From an uncultured Kiritimatiellota bacterium (GTDB lineage Bacteria > Verrucomicrobiota > Kiritimatiellia > RFP12 > UBA1067): 15,801 bases of DNA. Shown here one piece after another: positions 1 through 4,299 of the stretch. The notes beneath the pieces were generated by a model. It worked only from the letters and a program-made list of their open reading frames with translations. It did no database searches and had not been told where the DNA came from. Positions within the stretch are counted from its first letter, which is position 1. Every line of letters begins with the position of its first letter. The stretch covers positions 1 through 15,801 of the forward strand of contig CAKURH010000090.1 of the NCBI GenBank assembly GCA_934675625.1. Direction: 5' to 3'. The position numbers were made by a program, and so were the translations under genes.

Positions 1-56
1 ACCCGCATCGTTGGGTTAGACACTCCGCAACATTCTTTCCATTGAACTACGCGCCA
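1..56 (-). tRNA. tRNA-like fragment, cut by the window edge
   Basis: Read on the - strand from 56, the sequence gives a 5' acceptor strand (TGGCGCG), T8-A9, and a convincing D arm (GTTC paired with GAAT around a loop holding the conserved GG). After a 24-nt stretch it reaches GCGGGT, which would be the 5' strand of a T stem; the rest lies outside the window. The anticodon arm is abnormal. The best pairing is GTTG with CAAC, leaving an oversized loop, and no standard 7-nt loop with T33 can be drawn, so I cannot assign an anticodon. It could be a decayed or mobile-element tRNA. The segment GTCTAAC also fits the consensus of an integron attC end, which is an alternative reading. Confidence 0.35.
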
Positions 57-93
57 AGAAGGTGTGCTTCTCCTGTTGTGGGGGCGTGAGGTG

Positions 94-106
94 GGTTGGT
101 TGAACC
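94..106 (-). repeat. GGTTGGTTGAACC motif, copy 1
   Basis: On the + strand this reads GGTTGGTTGAACC. It contains the near-palindrome GGTT-N-AACC. The same 13-mer with one base change recurs at 148-160 and 1434-1446. It lies directly after the stop codon of the small - strand gene. No promoter boxes are evident around this copy. Confidence 0.5.
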
Positions 107-274
107 TCATACGCTAAAAATATTCTTTTCCTTGATGCGCAATCTTGGGTTGGTTAAACCTTTTAGGCAAGAAGAAATGATTTCGCTTTTCGACTTTTTC
201 AAGATCGTGGAAACGAGTTCAAGTTCCCAAGCGTTTGCGTCTGAAAGGGTGATTGTTATGGTCTTATTTGCCAT
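107..274 (-). CDS. Small ribbon-helix-helix protein (55 aa)
   Basis: A 55-residue protein starts MANKTITITLSDANAWELEL and continues into a KSKSEIISSCL helix. The pattern of a basic/threonine-rich beta strand, then a helix, then a K-S-x-S-E-I-I second helix is the ribbon-helix-helix DNA-binding fold (CopG/Arc/MetJ type). The start is set by GGAGG at 281-285, six bases upstream of ATG 274. It overlaps the end of the preceding RHH gene by 11 bp, so the two are very likely translationally coupled. Its C-terminal tail covers repeat copy 2, and its TGA touches copy 1. The role is unknown; RHH proteins of this size usually act as antitoxins or autorepressors. It could also be a truncated relative of its neighbour, since no toxin gene is visible beside it. 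Confidence 0.6.
   Translation of the reverse strand: MANKTITITLSDANAWELELVSTILKKSKSEIISSCLKGLTNPRLRIKEKNIFSV
148..160 (-). repeat. GGTTGGTTAAACC motif, copy 2
   Basis: This is identical over 13 bases to the copy at 1434-1446 and lies 54 bp from copy 1. It falls inside the 3' end of the small RHH gene, where the codons read Lys-Gly-Leu-Thr-Asn-Pro. The same orientation in all three copies suggests a binding site rather than a chance match, but copy 2 has only a weak promoter around it. Confidence 0.5.
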
Positions 275-494
275 TGCGAGCCTCCATGTTCTTTTTCATC
301 ATTTCTTCAACTCTTGCCTTTTGTTCTGGGGTGAAATGTTTGATAATCCGATCAAGTTCATGCGCCAGAAAATAGTTTGCAACAGAATTCCGCGAAGTGC
401 CGTCTTCTTCCGCTTTTGCGTCAAGCGCAACGATAACATCGTTATCAAGTTGCAGACTTACTTTTGTCTTTTTGATTGATGGCATGTTGCTCAT
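264..494 (-). CDS. Ribbon-helix-helix DNA-binding protein (76 aa), probable antitoxin/repressor
   Basis: The protein has a beta strand (KTKVSLQLDNDV, about residues 8-19), helix A (IVALDAKAEEDG), a turn (TSRNS) and helix B (VANYFLAHELDRII). This is the order of a CopG/Arc-type RHH domain. A charged, Met-rich helical tail (about residues 54-76) follows, as in antitoxins whose C-terminus wraps a toxin. GGAGG at 503-507 lies 8 bases before ATG 494; Met4 is a weaker alternative start. The gene is more AT-rich than the flanking DNA. It overlaps the next RHH gene by 11 bp and follows the YafQ/antitoxin pair by 79 bp on the same strand. No toxin partner is adjacent, so its exact role is open. Confidence 0.72.
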   Translation of the reverse strand: MSNMPSIKKTKVSLQLDNDVIVALDAKAEEDGTSRNSVANYFLAHELDRIIKHFTPEQKARVEEMMKKNMEARNGK

Positions 495-573
495 GATCTA
501 ATCCTCCACGCCCTCGGCGCGCTCGGCGTCCGCCGCAGTCTTTCGAGCCGCCGCGAACGCCGCCCGCCGCGCG

Positions 574-1074
574 TCAGGCCGTCGCGCGCACCTTGACAGG
601 CTTTCGCGCACGCACAGTCGTGCAACGGTCAAGATTCGACTTGTTGAGCATGGCTTGCGTCATGTTGATGCCTGTGGAAACCGTCAGAAGGACAGCCGCG
701 ACCCCCTTGTCCGTTTTCTTGTCCATGCTCCGAACGATTGCGACGAGAGCGTTTGAGAAGATGCCGGGGTCGTTTTCCGAGACGGCTTCCTCAAGCGAAG
801 CCTCAATGAACAGCGCGCGGTTTTCCGGCTTCTTGACGTAATCTTCGATTTTCCACTCCGTGAACTTCGGGCGGATGGCATCCTGCACGGCCAGTTCGGG
901 ATGGCGTTCAAGGTCGCGCGCCGACACGACGGGCAGAAGGTGCTTGCCGGTCTTGCGGAAGTGGGCGCGGTCGGCCTCGACCTCAAGCCGTGCGCGAATC
1001 GACTCAGCCGCCTCGGCCGTGCAGTTGTTCTCGGCCATGATGGCCTTGATGGTTGGCAGTTTCGGCTTGCTCAT
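574..1074 (-). CDS. Antitoxin-like partner of the YafQ toxin (166 aa)
   Basis: The start MSKPKL is preceded by GGAGG 8 bases upstream, inside which the toxin gene's TAA lies; only 4 bp separate the two genes, so they form a coupled pair. Residues about 75-118 (WKIEDYVKKPENRALFIEAS, then LEEAVSENDPGIFSNALVAI) resemble the N-terminal part of the HigA-like addiction-module antidote family (TIGR02684 type, pattern IEDYL..YLEAALEEGDP...AL..IA). The helix-turn-helix that should follow is not recognisable; it is replaced by a sequence ending NKSNLDRCTTVRARKPVKV. The first ~74 residues are also not typical of the family. The assignment rests mainly on linkage and this partial match. It is not the usual DinJ partner of YafQ. 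The function remains tentative. Confidence 0.55.
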   Translation of the reverse strand: MSKPKLPTIKAIMAENNCTAEAAESIRARLEVEADRAHFRKTGKHLLPVVSARDLERHPELAVQDAIRPKFTEWKIEDYVKKPENRALFIEASLEEAVSENDPGIFSNALVAIVRSMDKKTDKGVAAVLLTVSTGINMTQAMLNKSNLDRCTTVRARKPVKVRATA

Positions 1075-1078
1075 TGCT

Positions 1079-1369
1079 TTATCCTCCAATCTGAAGTTTG
1101 GAATGTGAACCCGTGCGGACGAGGACGAGCTCAAGCGCGCCCTCGTCTTTCGCGTAGACGAGAAGCCAGTCCGGCCCGATGTGGCACTCGCGATAGCCAC
1201 GCCAGTTGCCCGTAAGCGCATGGTCGCGGTTGCGAGGCGGCAGGGTGACGTCGGCCGCGAGCAGACGCACGACCAGTTCAAGCTTCTCGAGGTCAAGGCC
1301 GCTTTTCTCCGCCGCCTTGCAGTCGCGCTTGAACTTCGTCGACTTGATGACATTGTACTTGAGTTTCAT
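1079..1369 (-). CDS. yafQ: YafQ-family RelE-like mRNA interferase toxin (96 aa)
   Basis: The 96-residue protein aligns over its full length with E. coli YafQ, a ribosome-dependent endoribonuclease toxin. Conserved catalytic positions are visible at almost the same numbering: His50 (RDH), His63 with Asp67-Trp68 (RECHIGPDW) and His89 (RTGSHS). The position matching the essential YafQ Phe91 is Gln93 here. I chose ATG 1369 because the residues after it match the family start. The longer reading from a TTG at 1414 would begin almost on the transcription start, and its extra residues have no match. The gene is first in a - strand operon with its antitoxin-like partner 4 bp downstream. This toxin-first order is like higBA, whereas dinJ-yafQ places the antitoxin first. 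It is driven by a strong promoter at 1452-1423 with a repeat in its spacer. Confidence 0.85.
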   Translation of the reverse strand: MKLKYNVIKSTKFKRDCKAAEKSGLDLEKLELVVRLLAADVTLPPRNRDHALTGNWRGYRECHIGPDWLLVYAKDEGALELVLVRTGSHSKLQIGG

Positions 1370-1422
1370 GGTCGTGGTTTTCTTGCCTTGTTTCGCCGCC
1401 CTACGGCGGGTCAACGGCGCGT

Positions 1423-1452
1423 ATTATAGCAAAGGTTGGTTAAACCTGTCAA
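1423..1452 (-). promoter_or_regulatory. sigma70 promoter of the yafQ operon with operator-like repeat in the spacer
   Basis: Read on the - strand, a consensus -35 (TTGACA, 1452-1447) and a consensus -10 (TATAAT, 1428-1423) are separated by 18 bp. The spacer contains the GGTTTAACCAACC repeat, so a protein bound there would block RNA polymerase. That arrangement fits toxin-antitoxin autoregulation. Confidence 0.85.
1434..1446 (-). repeat. GGTTGGTTAAACC motif, copy 3 (in promoter spacer)
   Basis: This is the third copy of the 13-mer, identical to copy 2, and lies entirely between the -35 and -10 of the yafQ promoter. The inner GGTT-A-AACC is a perfect short palindrome. It is the likely operator of this operon. 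Confidence 0.6.
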
Positions 1453-1471
1453 TGGGGAAAGTTGGTTTTTA

Positions 1472-1500
1472 TTTCCCGTGTTTTCCCGTCGTTTCCCGTG
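1472..1500 (-). repeat. Three 10-bp-phased TTTCCCG repeats (GGGAAA on the - strand)
   Basis: TTTCCCGTG, TTTCCCGTC and TTTCCCGTG recur at exactly 10-bp intervals, so all copies face the same side of the helix. The last copy supplies the probable -35 (TTCCCG) of hicB. The array lies between the divergent yafQ and hicB promoters. A similar array in the opposite orientation occurs at 2653-2694. Confidence 0.55.
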
Positions 1501-1522
1501 GCGGCGGTGGTTATGGTATAAT
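1493..1522 (+). promoter_or_regulatory. hicB promoter giving a leaderless transcript
   Basis: TATAAT at 1517-1522 is only 7 bases from ATG 1530, so transcription would begin at or next to the start codon. There is no room for a ribosome binding site. The -35 is weak (TTCCCG, 1493-1498, 18-bp spacer) and is part of the phased repeat array. Confidence 0.7.
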
Positions 1523-1529
1523 ATGCGAC

Positions 1530-1778
1530 ATGAAAACGACTATGGACAGCGTGGCGACGGCGTTTCGGCCGGTCATCCACCGTGAGGACGGCGCGTACTG
1601 GGCGGAGATTCCCGCCATGCCCGGATGCGTCACGGTCGCCGACACGCCTGCCGAACTGAAGCGGAACATCGTCGAGGCGGCTACCGCATGGGTCGAGTCG
1701 CGCCTGGCGATGGAGATGCGCCGGCGGGGCGCGATGAATGCGCGGCGCAGTCAACGCCGCCAGGCCGCGTTCGCATGA
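1530..1778 (+). CDS. hicB: HicB-type antitoxin (82 aa)
   Basis: Residues about 13-55 carry the HicB signature FRPVIHREDGAYWAEIPAMP, then GCVTVADTPAELKRNIVEA, followed by an ATAWVES helix. This is the degenerate RNase H fold by which HicB antitoxins bind HicA. The C-terminus is short and basic (RRRGAMNARRSQRR) and shows no obvious HTH or RHH domain. The start follows a TATAAT box by 7 bases, so the message is probably leaderless. The stop codon overlaps an ATG (ATGA) whose first residues resemble a HicA N-terminus, but no complete hicA is present. This antitoxin therefore appears orphaned. It may still protect against a related HicA encoded elsewhere. Confidence 0.78.
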   Translation: MKTTMDSVATAFRPVIHREDGAYWAEIPAMPGCVTVADTPAELKRNIVEAATAWVESRLAMEMRRRGAMNARRSQRRQAAFA

Positions 1779-1828
1779 AGCCCTTGACGGCAAAGGACGT
1801 CGAGCGGATCCTGGGCGCAAACGACGGC
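1775..1828 (+). pseudogene. Possible hicA remnant: N-terminal ~17 residues only
   Basis: The reading frame beginning in the hicB stop codon encodes MKPLTAKDVERILGANDG. This resembles the first beta strand and helix of HicA toxins (typical start MKxLTGKELIKLLEKNG), placed where hicA would sit in a hicB-hicA operon. The dsRBD-like core with the Gly-Ser-His catalytic motif is absent. Instead the frame runs directly into a signal-peptide-like sequence. I infer that a deletion fused the start of hicA to a downstream gene. The match is short and could be chance. Confidence 0.4.
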
Positions 1829-2374
1829 ATGAAGCGAATTCTGACAGCAGGGGGCGCGGCCCTTTTTTCAGTCTGGACGGCGCTTGCCGGCTGGACGGTC
1901 GGCAGGTCGCTCGACGAGATGACCGACGAGACGGTGCTGACGCTCTCCGTTCAGGGGCGGCGGCTGGACCGGTCGCAGGTCATACTCGGCTACCAGCCGA
2001 CGCTCTGCGTCGTCCTGCGCGGCGACGGGGCGCGCCCGTTCGAGACGTTCCGCGCGACGCCCGTCCTCTCGATCGCCTGGGCGAAGTTCGCAGCCCTCGA
2101 CCGCGCGCCCGTCACCGTCCGCTTCGGGAAGGGCACGCCGTCGACCTACTCCTGCGCGCTGACGGACGAGAGGCGCGCGGCGGTTTTCCCGGCGTCCGTC
2201 TGGCGGGAGATGCGGACGAACGACACCCTGCTCGTGCGCTTCACGCGCGTCCGCGAGACGGTCGACGACGTGCGCTTCGACCTGCGGGGGCTTTCCGCAG
2301 CCGTCGAGGAGGCGCGGTCGTTGCTGGGCAGATCCGCCGACCGCCCGAAGCCCAGCCCGAAAGGCGTCCGATGA
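1775..2374 (+). CDS. Probable exported VasI/TagO-like protein (199 aa, or 181 aa from Met19)
   Basis: An internal Met at 1829 starts MKRILTAGGAALFSVWTALA, a basic then hydrophobic segment typical of a signal peptide. The remainder resembles the VasI/TagO family known from type VI secretion loci and other secreted proteins. Visible blocks are TDETVLTLSVQG (family: N-x-YLSLEA), QPTLCVVLRGD (RPTLxIRC), VTVRFGKGTPSTYSCALTDE (VTYRxDxG...W..S.D) and LLVRFTRVRETVDDVRFDL followed by RGL. No type VI genes are visible here. The longer start at 1775 overlaps the hicB stop and adds the HicA-like leader. Which start is used is uncertain, though an internal signal peptide favours 1829. The role is probably envelope-associated. 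The family call rests on pattern recognition only. Confidence 0.5.
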   Translation: MKPLTAKDVERILGANDGMKRILTAGGAALFSVWTALAGWTVGRSLDEMTDETVLTLSVQGRRLDRSQVILGYQPTLCVVLRGDGARPFETFRATPVLSIAWAKFAALDRAPVTVRFGKGTPSTYSCALTDERRAAVFPASVWREMRTNDTLLVRFTRVRETVDDVRFDLRGLSAAVEEARSLLGRSADRPKPSPKGVR

Positions 2375-2652
2375 GTCCGAATTTCGTTAGTCAGTCGACC
2401 GTCTGGGCCTTGCCGTTAGCGCGTTTGCCCTTGGACTTGGCCGGAAGAACCTACGGCCGGGGGGCGTCCGGCGCGCCGCGAAGCCGCCTCGAAGGGGTCG
2501 AGAGCCGGGAATGCGCGGACTCCCTGAAAAAAAATGCCGTGGAATCGATGTCCCAAAAAAGGCCGCGCCCCCCGTGTCCGCTGTCGGAAACGCCAGACGC
2601 TTCTAAATCTGCTTTTGGCCGTTTTCGAGGCTCCAAACGGACATTAGTTGCA
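2375..2652 (+). other. Non-coding stretch with no recognisable gene
   Basis: No convincing reading frame or Shine-Dalgarno site is visible on either strand. It holds two A runs (2527-2534 and 2556-2561), a CG-rich patch around 2440-2490 and a small hairpin (CCGTTT ... AAACGG, about 2619-2640). The sequence looks like decayed or spacer DNA at the end of the accessory region. Confidence 0.5.
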
Positions 2653-2694
2653 CGGGAAAAGACGTCAAAACAAGGGAAAAGACGGGAAAGGACG
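2653..2694 (+). repeat. Phased GGGAAA repeats, opposite orientation to 1472-1500
   Basis: CGGGAAAAGACG (2653), AGGGAAAAGACG (2673) and CGGGAAAGGACG (2683) lie 20 and 10 bp apart, so they are in helical phase. They end 12 bp upstream of the -35 at 2707. Together with the array at 1472-1500 they bracket the hicB/TagO segment in inverted orientation. Confidence 0.5.
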
Positions 2695-2706
2695 CGCCGC
2701 CCCAAT

Positions 2707-2736
2707 TTGACGGAAAACCCCAATAAATTATATACT
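2707..2736 (+). promoter_or_regulatory. Promoter reading out of the accessory region
   Basis: TTGACG (2707-2712) and TATACT (2731-2736) have an 18-bp spacer. Transcription would start near 2743, run through the tRNA-Tyr 3' half and enter the thioesterase gene at 2853. It may originally belong to the element, or it may now serve the chromosomal genes downstream. Confidence 0.65.
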
Positions 2737-2774
2737 TTTCGCGGTTTTAGAAAGAGGGCGACGAACCCCCGAAG

Positions 2775-2833
2775 GTGGACTGTAAATCTGCTGGCTTACG
2801 CCTTCCAAGGTTCGAATCCTTGCCCCACCACCA
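2775..2833 (+). tRNA. 3' half of tRNA-Tyr (anticodon arm to CCA), 5' half missing
   Basis: The anticodon loop CTGTAAA gives GTA (Tyr), with stem GTGGA/TCTGC (two G-U pairs). A class II variable arm (GGC-TTAC-GCC), a perfect T arm (CAAGG-TTCGAAT-CCTTG), the acceptor 3' strand CCCCACC, A73 and an encoded CCA all follow. The matching acceptor 5' strand GGTGGGG and a D arm are absent; the 26 bases upstream show no tRNA similarity. This is therefore not an intact tRNA gene. A boundary close to the anticodon stem is typical of tyrosine-recombinase attachment sites, so I read it as an att remnant with the element on the left. Confidence 0.75.
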
Positions 2834-2852
2834 CTTCCCGAATCGCTGAAGC

Positions 2853-3263
2853 ATGAAGAAGACAGTTCTCGACTATCGGGTTCCCTATGCGGACACGGAT
2901 CAGATGGGCGTCGTCTACTACGGCAACTACCTGACGCTTTTCGAGCGCGCGCGCAACGAGCTCATGCGGGCGATCGGCTACACGTATCGGGAATGCGAGG
3001 CCGAGGGCTGGATGCTTCCCGTTGTCCATGCGGAACTCGACTACAAGAGCCCCGCGCGCTATGACGACCTGCTGGAGGTGACGGCGTGGGTTCAGGCGAT
3101 GAAGGGCGTTCGCCTCGAAATCGCCTGCGAAGTCCGCCGCAAAGGCGAACCGACGGTTCTCGTCAAGGGCTTCACGCGGCACTGCTTCGTCTCGACCGAG
3201 ACGTTTCGCCCGATTCCGCCGCCGGAAAAGCTGCTTCAGGCGATGGGCGCGAGTATGGTATAA
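2853..3263 (+). CDS. 4-hydroxybenzoyl-CoA-type acyl-CoA thioesterase (YbgC-like, 136 aa)
   Basis: This hot-dog-fold thioesterase hydrolyses acyl-CoA thioesters. The family signature is at residues 12-26, YADTDQMGVVYYGNY, with Asp16 in the position of the catalytic aspartate. It is followed by FERARNELMRAIGY and a conserved PARYDDLLEV strand near residue 68. The length matches YbgC/FadM relatives. In proteobacteria YbgC is the first gene of the tol-pal cluster. A pal gene occurs in this window but 3.6 kb downstream and without tolQRAB, so the link is weak. The gene lies 19 bp after the tRNA-Tyr remnant. Its stop codon TAA is part of the -10 box of the next gene. The substrate cannot be told from sequence. 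Confidence 0.85.
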   Translation: MKKTVLDYRVPYADTDQMGVVYYGNYLTLFERARNELMRAIGYTYRECEAEGWMLPVVHAELDYKSPARYDDLLEVTAWVQAMKGVRLEIACEVRRKGEPTVLVKGFTRHCFVSTETFRPIPPPEKLLQAMGASMV

Positions 3264-3264
3264 T
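3235..3264 (+). promoter_or_regulatory. Promoter of the UDP-glucuronate decarboxylase gene, near-leaderless
   Basis: TATAAT at 3259-3264 overlaps the TAA stop of the thioesterase gene and ends 9 bases before ATG 3274, so the leader would be about 1-3 nt. The -35 (TTCAGG, 3235-3240, 18-bp spacer) is weak. No Shine-Dalgarno site is seen before the ATG, in agreement with a leaderless start. Confidence 0.6.
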
Positions 3265-3273
3265 ACCCGCTCC

Positions 3274-4299
3274 ATGAAAACGGCTCTGGTCACGGGTGGC
3301 GCGGGGTTTCTCGGCAGCAATCTCTGCGCGCGGCTTCTGAAGGACGGCTACAAGGTCGTCGCGCTCGACAACCTCTATACGGGTTCGCGCGACAACCTCG
3401 CGGCGTTTGCCTCGAATCCGAACTTCGCGTTCGTCGAGGCCGACGTCACCGACCTCACGCTTGATGCCTTTCAGGCGAAGTTCCCCGTCCCCCGTTCCTC
3501 GTTCCCTGTTCCCTCCTTTTCCGAAATCTACAACCTCGCCTGTCCGGCGAGCCCGCCGCACTATCAGGCGCGCCCGCTCTTCACGACGCTGACGTCCATC
3601 AGGGGCATCCTCTTCTGCCTCGCGCTGGCGCAGCGGGACGGCGCGAAGCTCCTGCACGCCTCGACAAGCGAGGTCTACGGCGACGCGCAGGTGCATCCGC
3701 AGCCGGAGGACTACTGGGGCAACGTCAACACGATCGGCATCCGCAGCTGCTACGACGAGGGCAAGCGCGTCGCCGAGACGCTGGTCGCCGACCATGTGCG
3801 CGCCTATGACGTCGACGCGCGGATGGTGCGCATCTTCAACACATACGGCCCGATGATGAACCCCGAGGACGGGCGCGTCGTCTCGAACTTCATCTGCCAG
3901 GCACTGCGCGGCGAGGATTTGACGGTCTACGGCACGGGGCGGCAGACGCGCTCGTTCCAGTACTGCGACGACCTGATCGACGCCTTCCGCCGCTACATGG
4001 AGCTGCCGAAGGAGACGCTGCGCGCGTTCTTCCGCCCGCCGCGTCCGCCGGTGCCCGTCCTCAACACGGGCAACCCCGGCGAGTTCACGATGCTGGAGCT
4101 GGCGGAGGAGGTTCTGCGGCAGATTCCGGGCACGGGCTCGAAGCTCGTGTTCCATCCGCTCCCCGGCGACGACCCGAAGCAGCGCAAGCCCGACATCGCG
4201 CTCGCGCAGGAGCTGCTGGGGTGGACGCCGCGCGTGCCGCTCGCCGAGGGGCTGGCGAAGACGATTGCCTATTTCAGGGAAAAGACAGCAAGGAAATGA
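3274..4299 (+). CDS. UDP-glucuronate decarboxylase (UDP-xylose synthase), 341 aa
   Basis: This extended short-chain dehydrogenase converts UDP-glucuronate to UDP-xylose with bound NAD+. The Rossmann motif GGAGFLGSN is at residues 8-16. UXS-specific blocks are NLACPASPPHYQ, the catalytic ASTSEVYG, HPQPEDYWGNVN, RSCYDEGKR with the YxxxK pair, and FNTYGPMM. A later block reads DDPKQRKPDI. Compared with other UXS proteins it carries two extra segments. One is about 15 residues (FPVPRSSFPVPS) encoded by 7-bp tandem repeats. The other is about 10 residues (RAFFRPPRPPVP) before LNTGNPGEFT. Both sit in loops and keep the frame, so activity is probably retained. Its product would feed surface polysaccharide or glycan synthesis. 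The stop overlaps the next start (ATGA), which couples it to phosphofructokinase. Confidence 0.9.
   Translation: MKTALVTGGAGFLGSNLCARLLKDGYKVVALDNLYTGSRDNLAAFASNPNFAFVEADVTDLTLDAFQAKFPVPRSSFPVPSFSEIYNLACPASPPHYQARPLFTTLTSIRGILFCLALAQRDGAKLLHASTSEVYGDAQVHPQPEDYWGNVNTIGIRSCYDEGKRVAETLVADHVRAYDVDARMVRIFNTYGPMMNPEDGRVVSNFICQALRGEDLTVYGTGRQTRSFQYCDDLIDAFRRYMELPKETLRAFFRPPRPPVPVLNTGNPGEFTMLELAEEVLRQIPGTGSKLVFHPLPGDDPKQRKPDIALAQELLGWTPRVPLAEGLAKTIAYFREKTARK
3481..3515 (+). repeat. 7-bp tandem repeats inside the UXS coding sequence
   Basis: Five heptads follow one another: TTCCCCG, TCCCCCG, TTCCTCG, TTCCCTG, TTCCCTC. They encode the extra Pro/Ser-rich segment between the DVTDLTLDAF region and the conserved IYNLACPASP block. 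The frame is maintained across the repeat. Confidence 0.75.

Noticed and set aside
96..479. A 127-residue + strand open frame over the RHH genes
   Set aside because: It is antisense to two well-supported RHH genes with good ribosome sites, and its Phe-rich protein resembles no family.
495..600. A possible frameshifted extension of the antitoxin-like protein (an Ala-rich reading ending in VED just before the RHH gene)
   Set aside because: It is a plausible reading but shows no domain. GC-rich DNA produces such Ala/Arg frames freely, so I could not justify calling a frameshift.
2375..2833. A group I or other intron interrupting tRNA-Tyr
   Set aside because: Bacterial tRNA introns sit in the anticodon loop. 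Here the loop is intact and the missing part is the whole 5' half, and I saw no 5' half upstream within the window.
2749..2833. An intact tRNA-Tyr of normal length
   Set aside because: The 26 bases before the anticodon stem cannot pair with the CCCCACC acceptor strand and contain no D arm.
1738..2856. A 372-residue + strand open frame
   Set aside because: It is an Arg/Ala-rich shadow of the TagO-like gene that runs on through the non-coding stretch and the tRNA-Tyr remnant.
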